Origin: Jiella pelagia
Lineage (GTDB): Bacteria; Pseudomonadota; Alphaproteobacteria; Rhizobiales; Rhizobiaceae
Length of the DNA: 64,000 nt
Direction: 5' to 3'
NCBI RefSeq assembly: GCF_026898155.1
Contig: NZ_CP114029.1
Span: forward strand, 3,886,001-3,950,000
Within the stretch, counting starts at the first letter, position 1. Each line of letters begins with the position of its first letter. The position numbers and the translations under genes were made by a program. This document shows positions 46,419-55,954 of this stretch, piece by piece. A model generated the notes under the pieces. It saw only the letters and a program-made list of their open reading frames with translations, ran no database searches and was not told the origin of the DNA.

Positions 46419-48049
46419 TCTGCCGATCCTCCGCCGGTCCCGCTCGCGCCCGCATTGCCGCCCTCGGCGCTCTGGCTCGCCGACCGCGGTGAAACTCTCT
46501 GGCCCTCCTTGAGCGTCATTGCTCCGCGCACGACGACTTCCTCGCCGCCCTCAAGACCGCTCGTCACCGCGACCTCGCCCGGATCTAGCGTTCCCTTGGA
46601 GCCGGCACCCGCCGAAAGGGTGATCATCCGCCGCTCGATCGTGTCGTCGTCCCTGACGATCAGAACGGACCGGCCATCGCGCGAAAGCTGTACCGCCGCC
46701 TGCGGGATGACCGGCAGGCGCGGCGGATCCCTCTGTGTCGCGACCAGAGTGACGTTCTGGTTCGGCAGGAGGTAGCCTTCGGGATTGGGAAAGCGGATGC
46801 GCGTCTCGATCGTGCCGGTGGTGGCGCTGACGGTGTTGTCGACGAAGTCGAAAGAACCGTTCGGCTCATATCTGGAGCCGTTCGGCAGGATCAGCGACAG
46901 GACGAAGTCTTTGGATTCGTTTACGGCCCCGTCGCCGCTGTCGTCGCTGCCGCCGACCTCTTCTGCACCGGGTGGCGGGCCCACCGGGCCTGCGGCGGCC
47001 GAGTCGCTCGCCGAGGGCGCCTCAGGCCCGTCTTGACTCTCGGACGCGGCATCCACCGGCTCAGCCGTGTCGGAGGCGGCGCTGTCCGCCTGCCTGGCTT
47101 GCGCCCCTTGCGGCTGCGAAGCTTCGCCGCCGCCGGCACGCCCGGAGTTTCTCTCGGCCTGCGCATCGACGGCGGGCGGCTGGTCGTTTCCGATGCCGAG
47201 CTTCTTCCAGTTGATCAGCTGACCCTCGCCGATCGGAAAGATGCCCCAGATCGGGTCCAGCTGAATGAGATTGGCGAGTGCGCCGCTGGAGGCCGAGACG
47301 TAATTGCCGGCGGTGATCAGCGGCGCCGACATCGTCCCGTCGATGGGCGCGGTGATCGTCGTGTAGTCGAGGTTCAGCTGCGCCTGCTGAACGGCAGCCT
47401 CGGCCTGCTGCTGTGTCGCCTGGGCGGATTCGAAGCTCGCCCGCGCATCGTCCAGCGAAGCCCGGCTGACCGTTCCGCTCTGGGCGAGTTCCTGGCTGCG
47501 CTGCAGGCTGCGCCGCGCCTGATTAAGCTGCGCCTGGGCTCCCGAAAGCTGCGCCCTGGCGGAGGCAAGTTCGGCTTCATACTGGGAGGTCTGGATCTGG
47601 AAAAGGAGGTCGCCCTTCCGGACTGCCTCTCCGCCTTCGAAGGCAACCTCGTCGATATAGCCTGCCACCCGCGCCTGGACGGCAACCCGCTGGATTGCAG
47701 CGATCCTGCCGATAAATTCGAACCGATCGCCGACCGGCTGAAGATCCGCCGCCTGAGTGATCACGGCCGGCGGCGGCTGGTCGCCGCCCTGTCCCGGAGC
47801 GCCACCTTGCCCGCCGCCCTCGTCGTCGCTGGAGCCGAGAAATGCCAGGAAACCGGGCAATTCGATCTTGCCGATCAGCGGCAGGTCGAGGGTCGAGGCG
47901 GCAGACTGCTCCTGGTCGCCTTGGCCCGACTTCTCCTGACCCGTCTGCTCCTGGGCCGAAACCCCGCTTCCCGACAGGACAGCTGCGCCGAGCGCGGCAG
48001 CCAGACACGAAGCGAGCGCGAGGCGCCCCAACGCAAAGTCTCGTTTCAT
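46415..48049 (-). CDS. RND efflux membrane fusion protein (AcrA/HlyD-like) with large low-complexity insert
   Basis: The product is 544 residues against about 370-400 for usual AcrA proteins. ATG 48049 gives MKRDFALGRLALASCLAAAL with signal cleavage near VSAQE. The lipoyl/hairpin core is at about 120-270 (RVAVQARVAGYIDEVAFEGG, GTMSAPLITAGNYVSASSGA). The excess length comes from a Gly/Gln/Asp-rich stretch before the core (about 75-105) and a Ser/Ala/Asp/Pro-rich insert of about 90 residues in the beta-barrel domain (about 300-390, including DAASESQDGPEAPSAS). The end is again Gly/Ser-rich. It forms the periplasmic adaptor for the AcrB-like pump, whose start overlaps its stop. Confidence 0.88.
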   Translation of the reverse strand: MKRDFALGRLALASCLAAALGAAVLSGSGVSAQEQTGQEKSGQGDQEQSAASTLDLPLIGKIELPGFLAFLGSSDDEGGGQGGAPGQGGDQPPPAVITQAADLQPVGDRFEFIGRIAAIQRVAVQARVAGYIDEVAFEGGEAVRKGDLLFQIQTSQYEAELASARAQLSGAQAQLNQARRSLQRSQELAQSGTVSRASLDDARASFESAQATQQQAEAAVQQAQLNLDYTTITAPIDGTMSAPLITAGNYVSASSGALANLIQLDPIWGIFPIGEGQLINWKKLGIGNDQPPAVDAQAERNSGRAGGGEASQPQGAQARQADSAASDTAEPVDAASESQDGPEAPSASDSAAAGPVGPPPGAEEVGGSDDSGDGAVNESKDFVLSLILPNGSRYEPNGSFDFVDNTVSATTGTIETRIRFPNPEGYLLPNQNVTLVATQRDPPRLPVIPQAAVQLSRDGRSVLIVRDDDTIERRMITLSAGAGSKGTLDPGEVAVTSGLEGGEEVVVRGAMTLKEGQRVSPRSASQSAEGGNAGASGTGGGSAE

Positions 48050-48334
48050 CCAGATTCCAGACGCTTTGCTGACCGTCGTTTCGACCGGTGTCTCTGTTCG
48101 GCATGATCGGCAGACATATGGCGGTGGAGACAGAACCCAACCCATCGACACATCGAGGAACGGAAACGGTGCGTTTCGACCACCGGCGTCATGTCAGGTT
48201 ATGCTTCAGCGACATCGCTGACGGGAATTCGATCCGTCGCCATCTCCGGTCCGTAGGCGGGACAGCCGGCCGCTGAACTTGGATCGTCTTCGACTCATGA
48301 CGCACAAACGGCAAACCGAATCGAAACGACTTAG

Positions 48335-49333
48335 CTACTGGCCCGCCCGCACCGCCCTGGAGTAGTCTTCATCTGGCAATGCACTCTCGGATTTCCGGCT
48401 GATCGCGGCGCGTTGACGCAGCTCGGAGATGGACCCGTTCCAAGGCAATACGCCCTGGTCGCGAAGATAGCCGGGCAGGTAACCGGACAGGAGAATGCGC
48501 CAGTCCGTCGGCAGGCCGGGCTCGATCATTCGGGCCAGATCAAAGACGACGGTCGTGCAGTTTGCGGTCAGCGTATCGTAGAAAGCCGGCTGCCTCGCCA
48601 GATCGTTGCCGGCTTTGGCATATTCCATGAACAGGGTTTGCATCGCTTCCTGCGGGATGGCGACGGGATAGAGATAGACGTCCTCCCCGCGAACGTTCGT
48701 GCGCAGGAACAGGATGTCCCGCTCCGTGGCGGCAATCAGCGCCAGCTCGTAGGACTTGAAGAACCCGGCGAGGGAGGAGAACTCTTCGTTCCACTCACGG
48801 CGGATCTCGACCGAGAATACGACGTGCCGACCATTCGAGAAACCGAAGCTCACCAGCGTGTGGGCGATCGCGTCGATGCCCCAGTAGGACAGGATGACAT
48901 CCACGCTTGCGAGTTCGGCGAGATCGTACTCTTCCATCTTCCATTGGGCGACGTAGTCGTCCCGGCTCGACCAGACGAAGTCCCGGACGTTCTCCAGCGT
49001 TACAATTCTGCCTTCGCGTCGTGCGGTCACGATGTGCTCGACATCTGTCGCCCACTCTCGGTCGCCGCGGGGCTCGATCGACCACCACCACGCGCAGAAA
49101 CCGACGACGAGGGCGAAGGTGGCGGCTAAGCATAGCTTGGGATGCCTCGGCCCGAGCGAGGCGGCGAAGGCGAGAGCAACGAGCCACGCTGCCGCCAGAG
49201 CGAGGTGCCCGGCAGACGATCCGCCTGCCTGATACCAGAGGGCCATCGCGCTCCACGCCGAAAGGATCAGGGCGACCAGGGCCAGAAGCCCCAAGGCAAG
49301 CCACTGCGCAATGTGAATCAAGGCCAGCTTCAC
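48335..49333 (-). CDS. DUF4105 membrane protein
   Basis: The 332-residue protein has three N-terminal helices (about 8-32, 42-60, 68-87), then a periplasmic DUF4105 domain (about 115-300). Family signatures are VRDFVWSSRDDYVAQW, SYWGIDAIAHTLVSFGFSNG, RTNVRGEDVYLYP and ANCTTVVFDLARMIEPG. DUF4105 is a papain-like fold candidate; the His of AHTLVSF and the Cys of NCTT could be catalytic. It overlaps the upstream DUF900-type lipoprotein gene by ATGA, so the pair is probably co-expressed. The role is unknown, perhaps envelope processing. Confidence 0.8.
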   Translation of the reverse strand: MKLALIHIAQWLALGLLALVALILSAWSAMALWYQAGGSSAGHLALAAAWLVALAFAASLGPRHPKLCLAATFALVVGFCAWWWSIEPRGDREWATDVEHIVTARREGRIVTLENVRDFVWSSRDDYVAQWKMEEYDLAELASVDVILSYWGIDAIAHTLVSFGFSNGRHVVFSVEIRREWNEEFSSLAGFFKSYELALIAATERDILFLRTNVRGEDVYLYPVAIPQEAMQTLFMEYAKAGNDLARQPAFYDTLTANCTTVVFDLARMIEPGLPTDWRILLSGYLPGYLRDQGVLPWNGSISELRQRAAISRKSESALPDEDYSRAVRAGQ

Positions 49334-50580
49334 TGGCCGGTCGCGGTCTGCAGCGAGCCTGTCAGGCTGCGCCCTGCATCCTCGAGCTGATCGCGGAGAC
49401 GCAGTCGGCTGTCCCGGTTCACGACCGCAGCCGGCACCGCCGCTGCGGCGCCGATGACCGAGCCGACGCCTTGCGCCGTGCCGACGGCGGTGGCGCCGAT
49501 GGCTTCGGCAAGGCTCAGCCGCGAATCCGTTATTTTGTTTCCGGCGATCAGCCGCTGACCGATCGCCTGGACGACGGCAGGGCTCTCGGCAAATTTCGTA
49601 TGGTTGAGACTGTCGCCCGCCTGGACGCCGCTCAGATCGACAACGGCAACGCCCCGCCGGGCGAAGAAGGCCTGCATCTGCGGGCGTGTGAGATCGACCG
49701 AGCCGAGCCTCTGGACACCACCGGCCAGCCGCCTTGAGACGAGAAGGGCGCGGTCGTCCTGCGACGTGAAGATGGTGATGCGATCCTTCGCCGGGCCGAG
49801 TTCGTCGAGCTGCTGTCGAAAGACGTCGATGTCGAGATCGGGGGCGGCGAGGACGATGTTGTGGAGCTTGTCGGGAAGACCGCCCTGCCGGATGCTGAGC
49901 TGCCGGACAGCCTCCATCGCCAGCCAGCTTCCCATCGAGTGAGCCATCAGCGTGATGTCTTCGACATGCGGGCTCGCCGCGACCTGCGCGAGTATCGTCT
50001 CGAGGCTGTTGCGCGAGTAGTTGGCGCTCTCGCGATCGTAGAGATAGTCGAAGACGCTTCCGCGTGAGGGCCAGGTGAACAGGATCGGCGCTGCGTTCAC
50101 GCCCGTATCGTAGCTGATCTGGGCGAAGCGGAAGACCGCTTCCTCATAGGTCGAGTTGAAACCGTGAACGAAGATCAGGACCCGCTTCTTTGGGCCCGCC
50201 ACCTGACGGTACCAGGCCACGGCGCCCTCGGGGGGCACGGGCTTGATCCCGAGCGTGACGAATTCGCTGGCCGGGTCACCGGGATTGTCCTTTGGATAGA
50301 TGACGGTACCCGGCTGGCGGACGTCGTCCGGCGGAATGGACACGATGATGTTCTCGACGGACAGGCCCGGTCCCCGTTCCCCGTTGAAGACGACGCCCGG
50401 AACAGGCGAGGGCTGCCGCGTCGTCGCGACGAGCATGTTCACGATGTGGGCGCCGGGCACGGTGCCGGATACCGGCAGCAGGGTCGCATAAGGCCGGGCG
50501 GCGCAGCCGGCGAGCGCCAACATCGTGGCGAGCAGAATGTGGATGAACCATGCAGTCTGGCGATGCGGTCCGAGCATCAT
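49330..50580 (-). CDS. DUF900-type alpha/beta-hydrolase lipoprotein
   Basis: The product is 416 residues from ATG 50580. The lipoprotein signal ends in the lipobox LALAGC (Cys about 26). The hydrolase domain (about 130-320) has IFVHGFNSTYEEAVFRFAQI, PSRGSVFDYLYDRESANYSR, nucleophile elbow LMAHSMGSWLAMEA and acid-loop region VLAAPDLDIDVF, all typical of DUF900. A Gly/Ala-rich C-terminal part (about 355-400) may reach the membrane. It is likely anchored in the envelope as an esterase or lipase of unknown substrate and is translationally coupled to the DUF4105 gene. Confidence 0.83.
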   Translation of the reverse strand: MMLGPHRQTAWFIHILLATMLALAGCAARPYATLLPVSGTVPGAHIVNMLVATTRQPSPVPGVVFNGERGPGLSVENIIVSIPPDDVRQPGTVIYPKDNPGDPASEFVTLGIKPVPPEGAVAWYRQVAGPKKRVLIFVHGFNSTYEEAVFRFAQISYDTGVNAAPILFTWPSRGSVFDYLYDRESANYSRNSLETILAQVAASPHVEDITLMAHSMGSWLAMEAVRQLSIRQGGLPDKLHNIVLAAPDLDIDVFRQQLDELGPAKDRITIFTSQDDRALLVSRRLAGGVQRLGSVDLTRPQMQAFFARRGVAVVDLSGVQAGDSLNHTKFAESPAVVQAIGQRLIAGNKITDSRLSLAEAIGATAVGTAQGVGSVIGAAAAVPAAVVNRDSRLRLRDQLEDAGRSLTGSLQTATGQ

Positions 50581-51111
50581 GTCGGCGTCCGTTCCGAGGA
50601 ACGGTCGTCGCCGCATGCGATCCCGCCTACGGCCGGACGGGCGTCAAGGATCCACGCCTCCTGCGACATCGGCGTCGGGGGGACCGAAACGCGGGCACCA
50701 GTGCCTGGATGGCTGTCCATTTTCTCGATCACCGGAGCCTCCAGGTTCCACAGCAACATGCGGCACAACCCATGCCGGCTGCGCAGTTCAGCCGCCCTGG
50801 CGCAATGGGCGGCGGCGCCGTACGGCTTCGTCGGCGGACCTAGGGAAGCAAAAGTGGGCTTCCGTATCAATGAGGGAATCCAAACATCGGGCAGCAGGAT
50901 TTGAACTTTCCGGTTTGGGCGCGATGGACGGCGAGACGAACGAAACGGTTCTGGTGATCGAGCGCCGCCTTGTCGATTCTTCAGGGCCGAACTGGCTCGC
51001 AATCTGAAGATCTTCGTCCCCAGATCCGTGGAAAGTCGGCCGTCATCTCCTCTTGCACGGCGGAAACCGGAACGCTGTTTCAGCGTCCCGCTTCAGGCAT
51101 CGCAAGTCCCA
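50581..51111. other. Non-coding stretch between two reverse-strand operons
   Basis: About 530 bases with no convincing gene; open frames on both strands lack protein character. A short segment near 50898 (GCAGGATTTGAAC) resembles the T-arm end of a reverse-strand tRNA, but no matching stems were found. The promoter of the DUF900 gene probably lies at the left end. Confidence 0.3.
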
Positions 51112-52005
51112 TCACTGCTGCGCCGTTCGCAGTGTCGGGTCAAGGCGGTCGCGCAGCCAGTCGCCGAGGAGGCTGACCGATAGCGTCGTCAGGAAGATCG
51201 CGACGCCGGCCGGGATCGCCATCCACCAGGCGGTGGCGATGTAGTTTCGCCCTTCGCCGAGCATCAGGCCGAGGCTGGTCTGCGGCGGCTGGACGCCGAG
51301 GCCGAGGAAGCTCAGCGACGTCTCGAGCAGGATGATTTCGGGAAAGTTCAGCGTCACCTGCACGACGAGGACGCTGAGAATGTTCGGCAGGACGTGGCGG
51401 ACATAGATCCGCAGCGGGTGGACGCCGAGGGTGCGGATCGCAAATGCATAGCCCTGTGCGTTCGCCTGCAGCACCAGTCCCCGGGTGAGCCGGGCATAGA
51501 CCTCCCAGCCGTGAAAGCCGACGACGACGAGGAACAGCCCGAAGCTGTTGCCGAAGAAGGCGAGGATCGCCAGCGCAATGATCAGGAAGGGCATCGCCGC
51601 CTGGAAGTCGACCATCAGCATGACCGCATCTTCGACCCAGCCACGGAAATGGGCGGCAAGGAAGCCAAGGATCGTGCCGATGGTCGAGCCGATCAGCGTG
51701 CCGCAGAACGCGATCAGGATGCTGGTCCGCATCGCGAAGATCAGCCGCGAGAGAACGTCCCGCCCGAGCCCGTCGGTGCCCAGCAGATAGGCCGGATCAC
51801 CGCCCAGAAAGGCCGGCGGTTTCAGTCGGTGGAGCAGGCTCTGTTCGGCGTAGCCGTAGGGCGCGATCAGGTCGGCGCCGATGGCCAGAACGACGCAGAG
51901 GACGAGCCAGCCGGAACACAGAACCATGACGAGGGGCATGCGGCGCCGGCGGCGCGGCGCGTCGGCTTTTGCGGGAGAAACGGTTTCGGCGTGGGTCGAA
52001 CTCAT
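51112..52005 (-). CDS. Peptide/solute ABC transporter permease, DppC type
   Basis: The 297-residue inner-membrane permease starts with a cytoplasmic Arg-rich end, then a helix (25-48). HLLGTDxxGRD-type text is present as YLLGTDGLGRDVLSRLIFAM, and the EAA loop as FAIRTLGVHPLRIYVRHVLP. It is the last gene of the Dpp-type operon and overlaps the DppB-like gene by ATGA. It forms the channel together with that protein. Confidence 0.9.
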   Translation of the reverse strand: MSSTHAETVSPAKADAPRRRRRMPLVMVLCSGWLVLCVVLAIGADLIAPYGYAEQSLLHRLKPPAFLGGDPAYLLGTDGLGRDVLSRLIFAMRTSILIAFCGTLIGSTIGTILGFLAAHFRGWVEDAVMLMVDFQAAMPFLIIALAILAFFGNSFGLFLVVVGFHGWEVYARLTRGLVLQANAQGYAFAIRTLGVHPLRIYVRHVLPNILSVLVVQVTLNFPEIILLETSLSFLGLGVQPPQTSLGLMLGEGRNYIATAWWMAIPAGVAIFLTTLSVSLLGDWLRDRLDPTLRTAQQ

Positions 52006-52940
52006 GCGGTAGCCTCGCCGGAATCGACGCGGATCCGTGGATCCAGCCAGCCATAGGTGATGTCCACCATGAAGTTGACGACGACCATGGTGACGGCGAT
52101 CAGGAGCACGATCGTCTGGACGATGGCGAGGTCACGGAAGGCCACGGCGTTGACCAGCAACTGGCCGACGCCGGGCCAGGCGAAGACCGGCTCGACCACG
52201 ACGGCGCCGCCGATCAGCGCGCCGAGCCGGAGGCCGACCACCGTGACGATCGGAATCCCGGCATTCGGCAGGGCATGGCCGAGAATGCGGCGGCGGAACG
52301 GCACGCCCTTGGCCCGCGCGGTCCGCATGAAGGGCTGGTTCAGCACCTCAAGCAGCGAGGACCGGGTGAAGCGGGCGACGGTCGCGGCGTAGCTGGTGCC
52401 GAGGGTCACGGCCGGCAGGATCAGGTGCTTCCAGGTCCCGACGCCCGAACTCGGCAGGATCCGCCAGGTCATGGCGAACAGGAGGATCAGCAGGATGCCG
52501 AGAAAGAAGTTCGGCATCGAATGGCCCATGATGGTCATAGCCATGGTGGCATGATCGACCGATGTGCCGCGCTTCAGCGCCGCGAGGATGCCGCCGCCGA
52601 TGCCGAGCACGATCGTCAGGGCCAACGCCGTCAGGCCGAGTTCGAGCGACAGCGGCACTCGCTCCAGGACGACATCGAGCGCCGGGCGGTCGTCGCGAAA
52701 GGAGAAGCCGAAGTCGCCGTGGAGGATCCCGGCGACGTAGCGCGCATACTGCTCCGGCAGCGGCCGGTCGAGCCCCCACATCTGCCGGTAGTCGGCGACG
52801 ACGGACGCCGGCGTGTCGTCCGGCAGCATCTGCGTCACCGGGTCGCCGGACATGCGCAGGACGACGAAGACGAAGGTGACGGCGAGAACAAGCGTCAGGA
52901 GGGCGCGCAGCAGTTTGCCGAGGACGAAGCGAAGGCTCAT
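52002..52940 (-). CDS. Peptide/solute ABC transporter permease, DppB type
   Basis: The product is 312 residues from ATG 52940 (MSLRFVLGKLLRALLTLVLA) with about six helices and DppB motifs VADYRQMWGLDRPLPEQYAR and RFTRSSLLEVLNQPFMRTAR, the latter the EAA-type loop. Its start overlaps the stop of the phosphodiesterase gene and its stop overlaps the DppC-like start, both as ATGA. Frame intact. Confidence 0.9.
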   Translation of the reverse strand: MSLRFVLGKLLRALLTLVLAVTFVFVVLRMSGDPVTQMLPDDTPASVVADYRQMWGLDRPLPEQYARYVAGILHGDFGFSFRDDRPALDVVLERVPLSLELGLTALALTIVLGIGGGILAALKRGTSVDHATMAMTIMGHSMPNFFLGILLILLFAMTWRILPSSGVGTWKHLILPAVTLGTSYAATVARFTRSSLLEVLNQPFMRTARAKGVPFRRRILGHALPNAGIPIVTVVGLRLGALIGGAVVVEPVFAWPGVGQLLVNAVAFRDLAIVQTIVLLIAVTMVVVNFMVDITYGWLDPRIRVDSGEATA

Positions 52941-54363
52941 GCCGGAAACTCTCCCGGCCCGCGCGACCAGCCGAAATCGGTGATCGGCCGGCCGTCGACG
53001 AGCCACTGCTCGACGCCCTGTTCATGACGGCCGAGCGCGGCCGTCAGGCTGCGACGGGTGACGACAGGGGCCTCGTCGTCATGCCCGGAAAGCACCTCTC
53101 GCAGCACCCGGCCGCTGGTGCCGTCGGTGCCGAGGCCGAAGATGGCAAGGAGCGTCGGCGCGATGTCCGGCAGCCAGCAGGGCGTCTGCGACCGGAGGCC
53201 GTTTCGGAAGGCCGGACCTTTTCCGGCGAGAACGGTGGAGAGTTCGCCGCGGGCGAGCCCGCCATGCATGCCGCCACCGGGTGAAATCGAACCGGTGAAG
53301 AGACACCTCTCGGGCGAGCCCGGTTCGGGCTCTCGGCAGCGCGCAGCGTGAAGCACACCGGTGCCGATCGACGGTGGCCGCCGCCCAGGGCCGAAGCGGG
53401 AAGGGCGCCGGGAACGCACGCTTGCGGATCGCCTGGGATATTGACGAAGACGAGGCCGCACCAGGGCTCATGCGTCAGTCGCTCGACAGCGGCCGTGATG
53501 GCCTTGCGGGTCGGCTCGGCCAGATAGAGGCCCGAGAAATAGCCGGGAGAGAGCTGTCCGGCATGCTCCGGCAGCGCCGCGGCGAGATCGAATCTCGCCG
53601 CGCCCGTGACATGGCCGTGGTCGGACATCACCACGATGTTCTCCGGTCCCTCGCCTGAACTCTGCCAATCAAGGATGCGGCCGAAAGCTTCGTCGCAGCC
53701 GCGTTGCGCGGCGATCGTTTCGGGCGCATCGATGCCGAAGCCATGCGAGGTGATGTCGGGATCGGACATCCAGAGGATGGCAAGGTCCGGCCGATGCTCC
53801 GGGTAGACTATGTCTGTCAGCACCCGCGTCGCGTAATCGATCTGCGCCGTGTTCGGCGTCGCTGCGGCCGGAACCGGCCCGAGCCGCTCCTCGGCGGTCT
53901 TCATGAGCGTCGGGGTGCCGACGCCGGGATGAACTGAAAACACCGGCTGGCCGTGCTTCTCTGCGCCGTAGCTCATCATGTAGGTGGCACCGGCCGTCGC
54001 GGTGGTGACGACGGCGAAGCGCTTGCCGGCCGCGGCGAGCCTTTGCCCCAGGCTCTGGCGATCGAGCAGTACGCCGAGTTCATCGGCGCGGGCGAGATTG
54101 CGATGGTTGGCGGTGTTGAACAGGCCATCGGCCGCGACCGCGCGGTTGATGAACTGGTTGGCGACGAGGCCATGTTCGCCGGGCGTGCAGCCGGTGACGG
54201 TGGTCGTCGAGGCGACGCGCGTCTCGCTGGGAAAGACGCTGCGGGATTTGATCAGGTCGGCGCCGGCCGCCATGAACCGGGAAAGGTTCGGCATGCGCTC
54301 GGCCGTCGCGCGATCGCGGCGCAATCCGTCGAAGCAGACGAGAAGGGTCGAACCGGCGCTCAT
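52937..54363 (-). CDS. Type I phosphodiesterase / nucleotide pyrophosphatase-like enzyme (alkaline phosphatase superfamily), one frameshift
   Basis: Metal-site text is visible as LLVCFDGLRRD, FPSETRVASTTTVTG (nucleophile Ser/Thr loop), LAILWMSDPDITSHGF and IVVMSDHGHVTG. The frame breaks near residue 345 (about 53319-53325). One base appears to be missing in a short C/G run: supplying it joins AAESPNR to GSPERCLFTGSISPGGGMHG and runs to 52937, about 475 residues. This lesion is a run-length deletion, not the GAGNCTC type. No signal peptide is seen, so it would act in the cytoplasm on an imported phosphodiester or nucleotide. It is embedded in a Dpp-type operon between ugpQ-like and dppB-like genes. 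Confidence 0.8.
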
Positions 54364-55112
54364 GCGGGCGTCTCCGCCATCTGTTGCGAAAGCGCGGCGC
54401 GCGCCTCCAAGGGATCGTTGACGAGGAAACCGCTGGCGCCGTCTGCTGCCATGCGGCGAAGGGCCTGCGCGTGGTAATCGCCGACCTTGCGGCCAGTTTC
54501 GCCGTGGCCCGTGGTCACCCAGACCGGATGACCGCTGCCGGCGATGGCGGCGAGCCGCTGCGAAGTCGCGTCGCTCTCCCAGAGCCGCAGGATATCGCCG
54601 CCGCCGGCGAAGAAGGCGTCCGCCTGCTCGGGACTTGGCAAGAGCCCGAGAATCGCGTCGCGGCTTCGCGCCCGGACGCTGACAACGGATGGGATCTCGT
54701 GCAGCCCGAAGACGAGCCTGTCGCGGCCTGATGCGCCAGCCGCCGCGACGAGCCTGTCGAGCGCTTCGGGGCGCTCGTCCTTGACGTCGAAGAGTATCGG
54801 CTGCTCGACCGGCAGCGTCGCGAAGAGTTCGTCGAGGGTCGGCGTGGCCGCGGCTCCGGCGACGACGATCCTTGCAAGGTCGGCGGCGGCCGTCGTGGCA
54901 ATCGCTTCCGGCCGTCCGGCGATGCGCCCCAGATCGGCGTCGTGGCTGCAGACGAGCACACCGTCGCTGGTCATGCGGATATCCACCTCGACGAAGTCCG
55001 CTCCTGCCTCGATCGCCGCATGCCAGGCCTGAGGCGAGTTTTCGCGGTGGCGGGCGGAGAAGCCGCGATGGGCAATGATCGAGACGGGAGGCGTGGCGGC
55101 AGGCTGGGACAT
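54360..55112 (-). CDS. Glycerophosphodiester phosphodiesterase (UgpQ-like)
   Basis: The product is 250 residues with the GDPD signature: IIAHRGFSARHRENSPQAW (catalytic His, Arg, Glu), FVEVDIRMTSDGVLVCSHD and QPILFDVKDE. It hydrolyses glycerophosphodiesters to glycerol-3-phosphate and an alcohol. No signal peptide is present, so it is cytoplasmic, like E. coli UgpQ. It overlaps the following phosphodiesterase by ATGA and lies 2 bases after the DppF-like ATPase, so it is tied to solute import. Confidence 0.9.
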   Translation of the reverse strand: MSQPAATPPVSIIAHRGFSARHRENSPQAWHAAIEAGADFVEVDIRMTSDGVLVCSHDADLGRIAGRPEAIATTAAADLARIVVAGAAATPTLDELFATLPVEQPILFDVKDERPEALDRLVAAAGASGRDRLVFGLHEIPSVVSVRARSRDAILGLLPSPEQADAFFAGGGDILRLWESDATSQRLAAIAGSGHPVWVTTGHGETGRKVGDYHAQALRRMAADGASGFLVNDPLEARAALSQQMAETPA

Positions 55113-55114
55113 GA

Positions 55115-55954
55115 TCAGACTTTCGCGAAGTCGAGGCGACGCTTGGCGTCGCGGGCGCGTCGTGCCGACGGGGAAGCTGCCGGCAGAGCGGCGATCAGCG
55201 CTTTGGTGTAGGAATTGCGGGGCGACGCGAAGACATCGCCCGCCGGGCCGGCTTCGACGATCCGCCCATGCTGCATGACCGCGATGCGGTGGCTGACATG
55301 CCGGACAACGCCGAGGTCGTGGGAGATGAACAGATAGGCGACGCTGAACTCGGCCTGCAGATCCTGAAGAAGGTTGAGGATCTGCGCCTGGACCGAGACG
55401 TCGAGGGCGCTGACCGCTTCGTCACAGACGATGACGTCCGGCGAAAGCGACAGGGCCCGGGCGATCACCGCGCGCTGCAACTGGCCGCCTGAAAGCTGAT
55501 GCGGATAGCGCCTTCCAAGGCCCTCGAGACCGACCCGGGCGAGCAGGGCATCCAGGCTGCCAGCGCCGGATTTACCGGTGTCCAGCCGATGGGCCTCCAT
55601 CGCACCACGAATCTGATCTGCGATCGACAGGCGCGGATCCAGCGCCTGGGAGGGGTTCTGGAAAACCACCTGGACGTCTCTTCGTTGCCGCCGCCATGCG
55701 GACGAACCGATCGGCGCGTAAGGCTTGCCCTTGAAGGTGACGTTCCCGGCGCTTGGCGGCTCGATGCCGGCGGCCAGCCGGCCGAGGGTCGACTTGCCGC
55801 TGCCGCTCTCGCCGACGATTCCAAGGGTTTCGCCGGGCGCAAGCGTCACGTCGACCCCATCGACGGCGCGCAGGGTGTCGCCCTTGCGCAAAAGGCCGCC
55901 CTTGCCGCGATAGTGGCGGCTGACATCCTGGAGTGCGAGAACGGCGTTGCTCAT
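55115..55954 (-). CDS. Peptide/solute ABC transporter ATP-binding protein, DppF type
   Basis: This is a 279-residue ATPase: Walker A GIVGESGSGKST, Q-loop VQVVFQNPSQALDPR, signature LSGGQLQR, Walker B VIVCDEAVSALD and switch LFISHDLGVV. ATG 55954 overlaps the stop of the DppD-like gene (ATGA). The extended open frame upstream of that ATG is not used. It works as a heterodimer with the DppD-like ATPase. Confidence 0.92.
   Translation of the reverse strand: MSNAVLALQDVSRHYRGKGGLLRKGDTLRAVDGVDVTLAPGETLGIVGESGSGKSTLGRLAAGIEPPSAGNVTFKGKPYAPIGSSAWRRQRRDVQVVFQNPSQALDPRLSIADQIRGAMEAHRLDTGKSGAGSLDALLARVGLEGLGRRYPHQLSGGQLQRAVIARALSLSPDVIVCDEAVSALDVSVQAQILNLLQDLQAEFSVAYLFISHDLGVVRHVSHRIAVMQHGRIVEAGPAGDVFASPRNSYTKALIAALPAASPSARRARDAKRRLDFAKV

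Noticed and set aside
49714..49722. GAGCCTC inside the intact DUF900 gene as another insertion scar
   Set aside because: The frame is continuous there and reads a normal Gln-Arg-Leu-Gly. GAGNCTC also occurs naturally, so only sites that break a frame were counted.
50880..50930. Possible reverse-strand tRNA (text similar to a T-loop, GTTCAAATCC)
   Set aside because: The flanking bases do not form a T-stem, and no acceptor, D or anticodon stems could be paired.
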